Program-made: the position numbers and the translations under genes
Assembly (NCBI RefSeq): GCF_003121295.1
Contig: NZ_PHNC01000007.1
Span: 186,001 to 250,000 of the forward strand
Source of the DNA: Streptomyces orinoci
GTDB lineage: Bacteria > Actinomycetota > Actinomycetes > Streptomycetales > Streptomycetaceae
Direction of reading: 5' to 3'
DNA: 64,000 nucleotides
Notes under the pieces: generated by a model
Databases searched by the model: none
Seen by the model: only the letters and a program-made list of their open reading frames with translations
Told to the model about the DNA's origin: nothing
Shown: positions 53,913 to 62,550 of the stretch, in pieces
Layout of the letters: each line of letters begins with the position of its first letter
Position numbering within the stretch: the first letter of the stretch is position 1

Positions 53913-55358
53913 CTAACCGCCCGCGCTCTCCACTGCCGTCCGCAACCTCCGTACCCCCTCGGCCAGTTCGGCCGTCCCCGAGACCGCCGCCCAGCACAGG
54001 CGCAGATGCGGCGCGGGCGGCTCCGCCGCGTAGTACGGGCGGCCGGGCGGGACGGCGACACCGGCGCGCAGCGCGGCGGCGGCCACCGCGCCGTCATCGG
54101 CGCCGCCAGGCAGCCGCAGCCAGAGGTGGAAGCCGCCGGGCGGCACGAACTCGACCTCACAGGAGGGAAGTTCGGTGCGCAGCGCGGTGAGCAGGGCCGC
54201 TGCCCGGGTGCGCAACTCGGCGGCCACCATGCGCCGGTGGCGGGCCCAGGCGGGCGAGCCGACCAGTTCCAGCGCGGTCTCCTGCAGTGGCCGGGGGACG
54301 AAGAAGCTGTCCACCACCTGGATGGCGCGAAGCCGTTGCAGCACCGGCCCCCGCGCGGCCAGTGCCCCCACCCGCAGACTGGGCGAGGTGATCTTGGTGA
54401 GCGAGCAGACATGCACCACCACCCCGTCGGCGTCGTCCGCGATCAGCGGAGGCGGCAGGGCGGGGCCGCCCTCGTGGGCCAGGCGGCGGGCGAAGTCGTC
54501 CTCGATGACAAAGGCCCCGGCCCGGCGGGCGATGTCCAGCACCTCACGCCGCCGCCGGTCCTCGAGGACGATCCCGGTGGGGTTCTGGAAGAGCGGCTGG
54601 CAGACGAAGACCCGGGCCCCGCTGGCCCGGAAGGCCTCGGCGAGCAGTTCGGTGCGTACCCCGCCGGTGTCCACCGGCACCGGGACCGGCCGCAGTCCGG
54701 AGGCGCGGGCGGCGGCCAGCATGCCGGGGTAGGTGGGTGATTCCACCAGCACCGGGGCGCCGGGCGGGGCCAGGGCGCGCAGGGCGGTGGTCAGGGCGCT
54801 CTGCCCGCCGGCGGTGATCAGCACCTCGGCGGGGGTGAGGGTGCCGGCCGGGCCGCCGATCTCGCGGGCGAACCAGGCGCGTAGTTCGCCCACGCCCTCC
54901 AGGGGAGGGCGGGCCCAGGCGCCGGGGCGGCGGCCGGCCCGGGCCAGTGCGGCGGCCAGGGCCCGTTCCGGTTGCAGGGCGGGGTGCAGATAGCCGCCGC
55001 TGAGGTCGATCACCCCGGGGGGTGCCTCGGTGAGGGTGGCCAGCACCCCGGTGGCATCCACCGAGCGCGGCACCGCTTCCTCGCCGGTCTCGGCGCTGAG
55101 CGCCACCTGCTGCCAGGAGGTGTCCGCGGGGCGGTGGCGCTCGGCGGGCGGCCGCGCCCGGAAGGCTCCGGCGCCGGGCCGGGTGACCACCAGGCCCTCG
55201 GCGGCCAGCGCGGCCACCGCGCGGGAGACGGTGACCGGGCTGACACGGAAACGTTCCACCAGGGCCCGGCTGGACGGCAGCTTCTCACCCGGCGAGTAGC
55301 GGTCCAGCTCATTTCGCAGCACCCCGGCCAACTCGGCCACACTGTTACGCTCTTGCAT
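53913..55358 (-). CDS. MocR-type regulator (GntR HTH fused to aminotransferase domain)
   Basis: A 481-residue MocR/PdxR-type protein. The winged HTH (about residues 10-75) contains LPSSRALVERFRVSPVTVSRAV. The C-terminal fold-type I aminotransferase domain has LITAGGQSALTTALRAL, QPLFQNPTGIVL and the PLP lysine in VCSLTKITSPSLRVG. Such proteins sense PLP or an aminated ligand and control an adjacent transporter or enzyme. Here the divergent gene is an EamA transporter, and the two ATGs overlap in CATG (55356-55359), so the regulator must cover the start of both. ATG 55358 is fixed by homology. Confidence 0.93.
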   Translation of the reverse strand: MQERNSVAELAGVLRNELDRYSPGEKLPSSRALVERFRVSPVTVSRAVAALAAEGLVVTRPGAGAFRARPPAERHRPADTSWQQVALSAETGEEAVPRSVDATGVLATLTEAPPGVIDLSGGYLHPALQPERALAAALARAGRRPGAWARPPLEGVGELRAWFAREIGGPAGTLTPAEVLITAGGQSALTTALRALAPPGAPVLVESPTYPGMLAAARASGLRPVPVPVDTGGVRTELLAEAFRASGARVFVCQPLFQNPTGIVLEDRRRREVLDIARRAGAFVIEDDFARRLAHEGGPALPPPLIADDADGVVVHVCSLTKITSPSLRVGALAARGPVLQRLRAIQVVDSFFVPRPLQETALELVGSPAWARHRRMVAAELRTRAAALLTALRTELPSCEVEFVPPGGFHLWLRLPGGADDGAVAAAALRAGVAVPPGRPYYAAEPPAPHLRLCWAAVSGTAELAEGVRRLRTAVESAGG

Positions 55359-55372
55359 GACAGTACAAGATA
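55341..55372. promoter_or_regulatory. Overlapping leaderless divergent promoters of MocR and EamA genes
   Basis: On the plus strand TACGCT (55346-55351) is a -10-like box five bases before the EamA ATG. On the minus strand TATCTT (55372-55367) is eight bases before the MocR ATG. ACTGT (55341-55345) and ACAGT (55360-55364) form an inverted pair around them. Both mRNAs would be leaderless or nearly so. This is inferred from sequence only. Confidence 0.5.
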
Positions 55373-56247
55373 GCGCTACTACCGGCAGCCCGATAGCGGT
55401 GAGCGGAGGGACCCTGCTCGCCGGACTCGCGGTGCTGATGTTCTCGATGACCTTCCCGGCGACGGTCTGGGCCCTGGACGGGCTGGGTCCCTGGTCGGTG
55501 GTCACCTGCCGGATGGTGCTGGCGGGGCTGGTGGCGGGCGGCTGCCTGCTGGCCGGGCGGGCCCGGCTGCCCGCCCGGCGGCTGTGGGGCGGGCTGGTGA
55601 TGGTCGCCCTGGGCTGCATCGTGGGTTTCCCGCTGCTCACCACGCTGGCCCTGCGCACCTCCTCCACCTCGCACGCCGCCGTGGTGGTGGGCCTGCTGCC
55701 GGCGACCACCGCCGTCTACTCGGCGCTGCGCACCGGCACCCGGCACTCCCCCGCCTTCTGGGCCGCGGCGGTGGGCGGGGCCGCGGTGGTGATCGGCTTC
55801 GCGGTGAGCCAGAGCGGCGGGCGGCCGACGACCGGCGATCTGTATCTGTTCGGCGCCCTGCTGGTGTGCGCGGCCGGTTATGCCGAGGGCGGGCGGCTGG
55901 CCCGGGAGCTGCCCGGCTGGCAGGTGATCGGCTGGGCCCTGGTGTTCTCCCTGCCCGCGGGTGTGGCCGGAGCGGTCTGGGCGCTGGGCGCGGAACCGGT
56001 GCATCCGGGCGCCAAGGCCCTGGCCGGTCTGCTGTGGCTGGGCGTGGTGGCCCAGTTCGCCGGGATGTGGCTGTGGTACCGGGGCATGGCCGCCATCGGG
56101 GTGGGGCGGGCCAGCCAGCTGCAGCTGGCCCAGCCCCTGCTCACCCTGGTCTGGTCGGTGGCGCTGCTGGGTGAGCGCCTGACGCCCGCGGCGCCGTTGG
56201 CGGCCGTCGCGGTGCTGGTGTGCATCGCGGTGACCCAGCGCTGCTGA
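55357..56247 (+). CDS. EamA-family (DMT) transporter
   Basis: A 296-residue drug/metabolite transporter with about ten hydrophobic helices in two EamA repeats (residues 15-140 and 155-290). The internal repeat, LWLGVVAQFAGMWLWYRGMA and ALLGERLTP in the second half, is characteristic. It probably exports an amino acid or metabolite derivative. The ATG overlaps the divergent MocR start by two bases, so the two share a promoter region, and MocR is the obvious regulator. A compact gene: only 110 bases separate its stop from the DUF1918 gene. Confidence 0.92.
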   Translation: MTVQDSATTGSPIAVSGGTLLAGLAVLMFSMTFPATVWALDGLGPWSVVTCRMVLAGLVAGGCLLAGRARLPARRLWGGLVMVALGCIVGFPLLTTLALRTSSTSHAAVVVGLLPATTAVYSALRTGTRHSPAFWAAAVGGAAVVIGFAVSQSGGRPTTGDLYLFGALLVCAAGYAEGGRLARELPGWQVIGWALVFSLPAGVAGAVWALGAEPVHPGAKALAGLLWLGVVAQFAGMWLWYRGMAAIGVGRASQLQLAQPLLTLVWSVALLGERLTPAAPLAAVAVLVCIAVTQRC

Positions 56248-56356
56248 GCCGGGTCACCGGCTGCTCGGTACTGCAAGCCGTGTGAGCCCGGTCACCCTAA
56301 ACTGGGAGACATCCCGCACAGCAGGTATCCGGATTCCTGGAGAAAGGGCACCGCCG

Positions 56357-56557
56357 ATGCATGCGAACAAGGGTGACCGGCTGGTCAGGCACGGCAGGAG
56401 GGTCGGGCAGCACGACCGGGAGGTGGAGGTCGTGGAGGTCCTGGGCAAGGACGGTACCCCGCCGTACCGGGTGCGCTCCCAGGACGGACATGAGTCGATC
56501 ATGTCGCCCGGCCCGGACTGCGTGGTCGATCACCGTAAGGACGCCCGCAGGGCGTAG
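56357..56557 (+). CDS. DUF1918 protein
   Basis: A 66-residue basic protein beginning MHANKGDRLVRHGRRVGQHD, with the pattern EVVEVLGKDGTPPYRVR and a final GHESIMSPGPDCVVDH. This is the DUF1918 domain, an SH3-like small barrel widespread in actinobacteria with no proven function. The ATG at 56357 lies downstream of AAAGGG; an in-frame start at 56282 would add a non-conserved N-terminus. It converges on the GHL10-like gene with a 4-base gap between stops. Confidence 0.88.
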   Translation: MHANKGDRLVRHGRRVGQHDREVEVVEVLGKDGTPPYRVRSQDGHESIMSPGPDCVVDHRKDARRA

Positions 56558-56561
56558 CCCC

Positions 56562-57794
56562 TCAGCGCGGCGGGTGCGCGCGGTGCGGGTAGTGGTCCCG
56601 CACCACGCGCGCCATCGCCCCGATGGGGTCGGTGACCACCTGGGTCGCCGAGAAATAGACATTGCCTCCCACCTCGGGATACCGGCGGTCCAGGGTGAGG
56701 TGCCGGGAGAGCTCGCCCGGGTCCTGCCAGGGCGCGGGCTGCCCGGCGGCGCCCTGCCGGTAGAGGGCCTCGCCGATGTAGAGCCGGACGCCGGTGCCCC
56801 GTACCGTCCGTGCCCACCAGGCCACCAGCACCGCGTAGTCGGCGGCCGGGTTGCCGATGTGCCAGTAGACCTGGGGGACGATGTAGTCGATCCACCCCTT
56901 GCGCACCCAGCCCCGGGTGTCGGCGTAGAGGTCGTCATAAGTCTGCACTCCGGCCCGGTTGTTGGAGCCCCGGGGATCGGTGCCGTGATTGCGCCACACC
57001 GCGAAGGGGCTGACACCGAACCGGACTTGGGGCTTGTGCTCCTTGATGCGCCGGTGCATCTCCCGCACCAGCCGGTCGATGTTGTCGCGCCGCCACGCCG
57101 CCCGGCTGGGGAACCCCTGGCCATGGCGGCGGTAGGCGTCCGCGTCCGGGAACTCCTGCCCGGCCACCGGGTAGGGGTAGAAGTAGTCGTCGAAGTGCAC
57201 CCCGTCCAGGTCGTAGCGCCGCACCGCGTCCAGCATGGCGTCCTCGACAAAGTGCCGGACCTCGGGCAGGCCGGGGTTGTAGTAGAGCTTCCCGCCGTAG
57301 GGCACCGCCCAGCCGGGGTGTCTGCGGACCGGGTGGCCGGGGGCCAGCCGGGAGGGGTCGGTGTGGTTGGCCACCCGATAGGGGTTGAACCAGCCGTGCA
57401 GCTGAAGTCCGCGCCGGTGCGCCTCGCGCACCGCGAAGGCCAGCGGGTCCCAGCCCGGATCCCGCCCCTGAGTGCCCGTCAGATACTCCGACCAGGGCTC
57501 GTGACGCGACGGCCAGAAGGCGTCCGCGGTGGGGCGGATCTGCAGCAGGACGGCGTTCAGCCGCCGCTCCAGCGCGGCCCGGTAGAGGGCGAGCAGTTCG
57601 GCCCGTTGCCGGTCCGGAGCCAGGCCCGGCCGGGACGGCCAGTCGATATTGGCCACGGTGGCCGCCCACATGCCCCGGAACTCCCGCTTCTGCCGGCTCT
57701 CGGTCCCGGCCCGGGCGGCCGTGGTGTCCAGGGCCGCCGCCGTCACCGCCCCCGCGGCGGCCGCGGTGAACACTCTTCGCGTCATACGCCCCAT
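56562..57794 (-). CDS. Tat-exported GHL10-type glycosyl hydrolase (DUF187)
   Basis: A 410-residue secreted protein. A twin-arginine signal (TRRVFTAAAAG at about residues 5-15) is followed by a TIM-barrel of the GHL10/DUF187 family, with REFRGMWAATVANIDWPS as first strand, LQIRPTADAFWPS, HGWFNPYRV and the acidic DLDGVHFDDYFYPYP motif that carries the probable catalytic carboxylates. It is expected to act on a glycan outside the cell, as E. coli YngK-like relatives are thought to. AAGGAG ten bases upstream supports ATG 57794. It is expressed alone. Confidence 0.92.
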   Translation of the reverse strand: MGRMTRRVFTAAAAGAVTAAALDTTAARAGTESRQKREFRGMWAATVANIDWPSRPGLAPDRQRAELLALYRAALERRLNAVLLQIRPTADAFWPSRHEPWSEYLTGTQGRDPGWDPLAFAVREAHRRGLQLHGWFNPYRVANHTDPSRLAPGHPVRRHPGWAVPYGGKLYYNPGLPEVRHFVEDAMLDAVRRYDLDGVHFDDYFYPYPVAGQEFPDADAYRRHGQGFPSRAAWRRDNIDRLVREMHRRIKEHKPQVRFGVSPFAVWRNHGTDPRGSNNRAGVQTYDDLYADTRGWVRKGWIDYIVPQVYWHIGNPAADYAVLVAWWARTVRGTGVRLYIGEALYRQGAAGQPAPWQDPGELSRHLTLDRRYPEVGGNVYFSATQVVTDPIGAMARVVRDHYPHRAHPPR

Positions 57795-58010
57795 ATGCCG
57801 CTCACTCCTTGTCGGATGCGTCACATCGCTCCCGCACAGCATGCCCTCCCCGGCCCCACCGGGACCCGAGGGCGCGGAGTACCGTTTCCAGCGAGGCGGG
57901 AGCCATGGAGACCCCAGGGCCCCGCCGGTCGACTAGTTCTGCGAAAGGCACGTTTGTGAGCGACGCACGCGCGGCCACCGGCCCGCAGTCGGACAACCAC
58001 GGGGGACACG

Positions 58011-58871
58011 GTGAGTGACATCCAGCGCGTAGGAGTGGTCGGCTGCGGCCAGATGGGCGCGGGCATCGCCGAGGTGTGCGCCAGGGCCGGCCTGGACGTC
58101 AAGGTCGCCGAGACCACCGGCGAGGCCCTGGAGCTGGGCCGCACCCGGCTGACCAACTCCCTCGGCAAGGCCGCCGAGCGCGGCAAGATCACCGAGGAGG
58201 AGCGGGACGCCACCCTGGCCCGGCTCGGCTTCACCACCGATCTGGGCGAGTTCGCCGACCGCGACCTGGTCATCGAGGCCGTGGTGGAGAACGAGCAGGT
58301 CAAGACGGAGATCTTCCAGGTGCTCGACCAGGTGGTCACCCGCCCCGACGCCATTCTGGCCTCCAACACCTCCTCCATCCCCCTGGTCAAGCTGGCCGTG
58401 GCCACCTCGCGGCCGGACCGGGTGATCGGCATCCACTTCTTCAACCCGGCGCCGGTGCAGCAGCTGGTGGAGCTGATCCCGGCGCTCACCACCAGCGAGG
58501 AGACCATCAAGCGCGCCGACGCCCTGGTGAGCCAGGTACTGGGCAAGCACGCCATCCGCGCCCAGGACCGCTCCGGCTTTATCGTCAATGCGCTGCTGAT
58601 CCCCTATCTCCTCTCCGCCATCCGGATGTTCGAGTCCGGCATCGCCAGCCGTGAGGACATCGACAACGGCATGGAACTGGGCTGCGCCCACCCCATGGGC
58701 CCGCTCAAGCTCTCCGATCTGATCGGCCTGGACACGGTGGCCTCGGTGGCGGACAGCATGTACGCCGAGTACAAGGAGCCGCTGTACGCCGCTCCCCCGC
58801 TGCTCCAGCGCATGGTGGACGCGGGGCGCCTGGGGCGGAAGTCGGGGGCGGGGTTCTACACCTACGAGTGA
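58011..58871 (+). CDS. 3-hydroxybutyryl-CoA dehydrogenase
   Basis: A 286-residue 3-hydroxyacyl-CoA dehydrogenase (HbdA/FadB2 type) that reversibly oxidises 3-hydroxybutyryl-CoA with NAD(P). The Rossmann motif is VGVVGCGQMGAGIAEVCA, and the catalytic core has SNTSSIPLVKLA and the His of GIHFFNPAPVQQLVELI, with the C-terminal dimer segment ending SGAGFYTYE. It is used in butyrate, polyhydroxybutyrate or fatty-acid metabolism. The GTG at 58011 has a weak GGGGGA-like site about ten bases upstream. No other fatty-acid gene adjoins it. Confidence 0.94.
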   Translation: MSDIQRVGVVGCGQMGAGIAEVCARAGLDVKVAETTGEALELGRTRLTNSLGKAAERGKITEEERDATLARLGFTTDLGEFADRDLVIEAVVENEQVKTEIFQVLDQVVTRPDAILASNTSSIPLVKLAVATSRPDRVIGIHFFNPAPVQQLVELIPALTTSEETIKRADALVSQVLGKHAIRAQDRSGFIVNALLIPYLLSAIRMFESGIASREDIDNGMELGCAHPMGPLKLSDLIGLDTVASVADSMYAEYKEPLYAAPPLLQRMVDAGRLGRKSGAGFYTYE

Positions 58872-59017
58872 AGGGCGGGTCGGCTGTCGCGCGGGGCCGT
58901 ACGACAGCCGACTCCATCGCCGGGCTTCGCCTGGTTGAGCACACTTCGCGCCAAGCCAACGACGGCATCGGCGTCCGGGGGCCAAATCACTGGCGCGCGG
59001 GCCGGGTCGGCGCTTGG

Positions 59018-59842
59018 ATGCCCGGGGTGACCACAGCTGCCATCCTGCGAAGACTTGAGGCGTATTACGACGCCGTACCCCGCTCCGCGGCCCGTGCCGA
59101 GGACTTCGGTCCGCTGACCCTGTTCATAGCCGAGGGCCGGGCCGGGCACCCCTACTACGCCCGTCCCGCACTGGACCGTCCCGGCCCGGTGGAAGCGGCG
59201 GATGTGGAGCGCGTCCGGGCCCGTCAGCGCCAACTGGGCCTGCCCGAGAGCTTTGAGTGGGTGGCCGAGACCGCTCCCACCCTGCGCTCGGCCGTCGAAG
59301 GGTCCGGACTGGCCGTGCAGCAGCACCCGTTGATGGTGCTGGACGAGCCCGCGCCCCCTGCCCGCACCGAGGCGGGGGTACGCATCCTGGACCCCGAGGA
59401 CCCCCTGCTCCCCCAGGCCCTGGCCGCCGCTCATCTGGCCTTCGGCACTCCAGGCACCGGCATCGGACCGGTCGGCCCCGCCCAACTGGACGCCCAGGCC
59501 CGGGAACTGGCCGAGGCCGGCTGGGTGCGGCGGACGGCCGGCCGGATGCGGGCCGGGCTGACCGTGGTGGCCGCCGCGGTGACGGACGGCACCGTGCTGG
59601 GCTCCGGGCAGCACCAGCCCGTGGGGCCGGTGAGCGAGATCGTCGGCGTGGGCACCCTGCCCTCGGCCCGCCGCCGCGGGCTGGCGGCGGCGGTCACCGC
59701 GGAGCTGGTTCACGACGCCCGCACCAGGCGGGGCGTGACCACGGTCTTCCTGACCGCGGCGGATGACGACATTGCCCGCGGGTACGCCAGGCTCGGCTTC
59801 CGCCGGGTGGGCACGGCGCTGATCGCCGGCCCGCCTGAGTAA
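59018..59842 (+). CDS. GNAT-family N-acetyltransferase
   Basis: A 274-residue GNAT protein. The N-terminal half is a poorly defined domain (FGPLTLFIAEGRAGHPYYARP), and the C-terminal GNAT core has the acetyl-CoA loop GTLPSARRRGLAAAVTAELV (about residues 210-229) and the closing GYARLGFRRVG. The substrate is unknown. The start is placed at ATG 59018; GTG 59027 is an alternative and no clear ribosome-binding site is seen. It lies 146 bases after the dehydrogenase gene on the same strand. Confidence 0.86.
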   Translation: MPGVTTAAILRRLEAYYDAVPRSAARAEDFGPLTLFIAEGRAGHPYYARPALDRPGPVEAADVERVRARQRQLGLPESFEWVAETAPTLRSAVEGSGLAVQQHPLMVLDEPAPPARTEAGVRILDPEDPLLPQALAAAHLAFGTPGTGIGPVGPAQLDAQARELAEAGWVRRTAGRMRAGLTVVAAAVTDGTVLGSGQHQPVGPVSEIVGVGTLPSARRRGLAAAVTAELVHDARTRRGVTTVFLTAADDDIARGYARLGFRRVGTALIAGPPE

Positions 59843-60115
59843 GCGGGTGTTCCGGCACCCTCGCCACCGGCGCGGAGGTGACCGGGCCGGCGGTTGCGCA
59901 CCGTGACCGGCGGCCGGGCCGGCGGCTGTCGCCGGCGGCCCGGCCGGGCTTCGGGGCACCCGGTTCCACCCGTACACACGGGTGTTCACACGGGGTGTGC
60001 GCCCGCTACCCGTACTCACCCTCCGCACACGCTCCCCCCAAGGGCCGCCGCACGGTTGACTCATGGTCGTCGCACTTTCCACCGCACGGGGGTCTTCCCG
60101 GAAGGAGTACGGACC

Positions 60116-60376
60116 GTGACCATCCATCCCGAGCACGCCGCCAAGGCGGGTGAGCTCGCGGAGCTCAGGCGCAGGGTCGATGTGGGAGTCGTCCGCATCG
60201 ACGGTGATCTCGCCCTGCTCACCCAGCGCAGCGATCAGACCGAGCGGGAGATCAGTGAAGTCACCGAGCGGCTAAGGGCCTTGGAGCACGGCCGGTGGCC
60301 GCTGCCGTCGGTGGCCGCACTCACCGGACTGGCCGCCCTGGTGCTCGCCGTATGGCAGGCGACGACGGGCCGGTGA
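60116..60376 (+). CDS. Small coiled-coil protein with C-terminal membrane anchor
   Basis: An 86-residue protein with an acidic coiled-coil (about residues 12-58, ELAELRRRVDVGVVRIDGDL then TEREISEVTERLRALE) and a C-terminal hydrophobic helix (about 66-82). The layout, coil then anchor, suggests a membrane-tethered oligomer, but I know no family. GAAGGAG lies eight bases before GTG 60116. It is monocistronic between the GNAT and Nudix genes. Confidence 0.8.
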   Translation: MTIHPEHAAKAGELAELRRRVDVGVVRIDGDLALLTQRSDQTEREISEVTERLRALEHGRWPLPSVAALTGLAALVLAVWQATTGR

Positions 60377-60458
60377 GCGCGGATCCCAGCGGAGTTCAGC
60401 GGGGAGGGCCGGTGACACCGCCGCCCGGCGGGTCAACGGCCCTTTGATCCGGGGCGGT

Positions 60459-60989
60459 TCAGCCGAGCCGCAGATGGTGCAGCAGCAACAGCGCGGCCGC
60501 CATATTGGCGGCCGGTACCTCGCCGCGGGCGATCAGATCGGGCACCAGCTTCAGCGGCACCCACTCGCGGCGGTCCGACTCAAAGCCGTCCTCGGGGTCG
60601 CCGACGTACTCGGCCCGGTCCGTCCAGTAGATGTGGTGCCGGGCGTCGGTGAGCCCGTTGGACGGCTCCACCGTCATCAAGTGCCGTAGCGGGCCCGGCC
60701 GCCAGCCGGTCTCCTCCTCCATCTCGCGGGCCGCCGCGGCGGCGATGTCCTCGCCGTCCTCGACCACTCCCGCCGCCAGTTCCCAGCCCCAGGCGTCCGT
60801 GATGAACCGGTGCCGCCACAGCAGCAGAACCTCATTGGCGGCGTTGACCACGGTGGCCACGGCCACCGGCCGCAGCCGGATCAGGAAGTGGTCCAGATGA
60901 CGGCCGTCGGGGAGTTCCACGTCCGCGAGATTGACCTGGAACCAGCGGTTCTCGTAGACCGTCGACTCCTTGAGATTTTTCCAACGCAC
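60459..60989 (-). CDS. Nudix hydrolase (ADP-ribose/NDP-sugar pyrophosphatase type)
   Basis: A 176-residue Nudix enzyme. The complete Nudix box (G-x5-E-x7-REU-x-EE-x-G-U) is GVVEDGEDIAAAAAREMEEE followed by TGW. The start VRWKNLKESTVYENRWFQV and the later ESDRREWVPL resemble the ADP-ribose-pyrophosphatase branch, which cleaves nucleoside diphosphates linked to a second group. The GTG at 60989 has GGAAGG ten bases upstream; GTG 61019 in the same frame is less likely. It lies 60 bases upstream of... the transcribed direction leads away from the TPR regulator, which ends at 61049 on the same strand. Confidence 0.9.
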   Translation of the reverse strand: MRWKNLKESTVYENRWFQVNLADVELPDGRHLDHFLIRLRPVAVATVVNAANEVLLLWRHRFITDAWGWELAAGVVEDGEDIAAAAAREMEEETGWRPGPLRHLMTVEPSNGLTDARHHIYWTDRAEYVGDPEDGFESDRREWVPLKLVPDLIARGEVPAANMAAALLLLHHLRLG

Positions 60990-61048
60990 CTGATTGCCAC
61001 CTTCCGCCGAGGTGGCCACCTACCCGGGCGCTGTCCTCACCAGGGTTG

Positions 61049-62386
61049 TCACAGGGGCACGCGCAGCGCCCCGTCGATCATCTCGGCGGCCTCGGCGGTG
61101 GCGGCGCACCCGCTTTCGATCAGGTGCTCGCGCACCGCCCGGAGCCGGTCGCGCAGCCGCTGCGATTCCATGCCCCTCGCCTGCTCGGTCATCTGCTGAG
61201 CGGTGGCCACCGCCTTGTCCGCGTCTCCTTGACGCAGCTCGATGTGCGTGAGCATGGCGAGCCGATGGACCCGTCCCCGGTCGTGGGCGGGGGTGTCCAC
61301 GGCCCGGTCGGCATGCTCACGGGCGGGTCTGAGATCGCCGAGGCTGAGCAGCGCCTCCGCCACCTGCACATTGACCAGACCGGGCTGGACATAGCCGGTC
61401 TCGGCGGGTTCCTGGCCGGGGTGGATGCGCTCGGCGGCGGTCTCGGCCCGGCGGATGCAGGCCAGCGCCCCGGCGCCGTCGCCGAGCCGGGCGTAGGCCT
61501 TGGCCTGCATGGCGTAGAGGTCGGCGGCCAGCGCCTGGGTGAGGTGGGCACCGGCGGAGCGCAGCGCCGACTCGGCGAAGGCCACCGCCTGGCGGTATTC
61601 CCCCATGAACAGCGCCTGGTTGACCAGCAGCGCTATCACATAGGCGCCAAGTCCCCGGTCGCCACTGGCCTTGGCCAGCCGCAGCGCCTGGTGGAAGTAG
61701 CGCTGGGCCAGGCCATGGGCGTCGGAGTCATAGGCGCAGATCCCGGCGACCGCCACCAAACCGCCGGTGGCGCGGTGCAGTTGACGGCCGGTGGCGTCGG
61801 AATAGCTGCCGCGCAGCAGCGGGGCGGTCTCGGCGTTGAGAAAGCCGACCACCCGGGCGCGGGTGGCGATCCCGCCGGCCTTGCGGTACATCTGCTCGTA
61901 GTGGGTACGGGCGGCGCGCAGCATCTCGATGTCGTCCATGGAGACCCTGGTCGGTCCGCGCCGGGAGACATCGGCGTCCTCCGGGGGGTTCTCCCACTCC
62001 CAGACCGGCATCACGGCATGGGTGCCGGTGACGGCGGGGGCCCGGACAATGTGTTCCCGCTGCTGTTCGTCCGAGCGCCACAGCGCGGTGGCCCGTTCCA
62101 CAAAGCCGGACAGCGGGGTGCCGGGGGCGCGGGCGGTGCCGGGGGTGCCCAGCCCTATGTCGTCCAGGGTGAGCGCGCGGTGCAGGCGCTCGCCGAGGAC
62201 CTCGCAGATCAGGTCGGGTACCTGGCCGCGCGGGCGCTGGCCCTTCAACCAGCGTGCCACGGCGGTGTGTTCATAGCGCAACGCCAGTCCCCGGGCGCGG
62301 CCGGCCGCGTTGACGTGGGCGGCCAGTCCGGCGTGTGAGATGCCCGCCTCGTCCAGGATGGCGTCGAGCAGGGTATTGGGCTCCAT
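61049..62386 (-). CDS. TPR-type transcriptional regulator
   Basis: A 445-residue protein. The N-terminus (residues 4-75) carries a degenerate HTH of the XRE type (ISHAGLAAHVNAAGRARGLA split at the turn) and the rest consists of repeated helical pairs resembling tetratricopeptide repeats (about residues 170-425). Streptomyces hold several such NsdA-like regulators that affect development and antibiotic production, but I cannot place this one. The ATG at 62386 lies 64 bases from a set of five TGAGANNG(C/T)CC repeats that could be its own operator. The gene is downstream of the SpoIIE-type phosphatase on the same strand. Confidence 0.85.
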   Translation of the reverse strand: MEPNTLLDAILDEAGISHAGLAAHVNAAGRARGLALRYEHTAVARWLKGQRPRGQVPDLICEVLGERLHRALTLDDIGLGTPGTARAPGTPLSGFVERATALWRSDEQQREHIVRAPAVTGTHAVMPVWEWENPPEDADVSRRGPTRVSMDDIEMLRAARTHYEQMYRKAGGIATRARVVGFLNAETAPLLRGSYSDATGRQLHRATGGLVAVAGICAYDSDAHGLAQRYFHQALRLAKASGDRGLGAYVIALLVNQALFMGEYRQAVAFAESALRSAGAHLTQALAADLYAMQAKAYARLGDGAGALACIRRAETAAERIHPGQEPAETGYVQPGLVNVQVAEALLSLGDLRPAREHADRAVDTPAHDRGRVHRLAMLTHIELRQGDADKAVATAQQMTEQARGMESQRLRDRLRAVREHLIESGCAATAEAAEMIDGALRVPL

Positions 62387-62449
62387 GCCGCCCTCCGTTG
62401 CGCTCGGTGTACCCAGCGTAAGGGAACCGTCCGCACACGGGGTGTGAAC

Positions 62450-62518
62450 GGGCCATCTCAGGGGCGTTCTCAGGGGCGTTCTCAGGGACGTTCTCAGGGA
62501 CGGCCGCGGGCGATCTCA
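62450..62518 (-). repeat. Five TGAGANNG(C/T)CC repeats ahead of the TPR regulator
   Basis: On the minus strand TGAGAACGCCCC occurs twice, TGAGAACGTCCC once, TGAGATGGCCC once and TGAGATCGCCC once. Four of them follow at 12-base intervals (62496-62450) and the fifth begins 22 bases further upstream. The regular phase suggests a multi-site binding region. They lie 64 bases before the regulator's ATG. Confidence 0.78.
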
Positions 62519-62550
62519 GGGACCGGTCGTGGGCGGTTTCAGGTGCGGCC

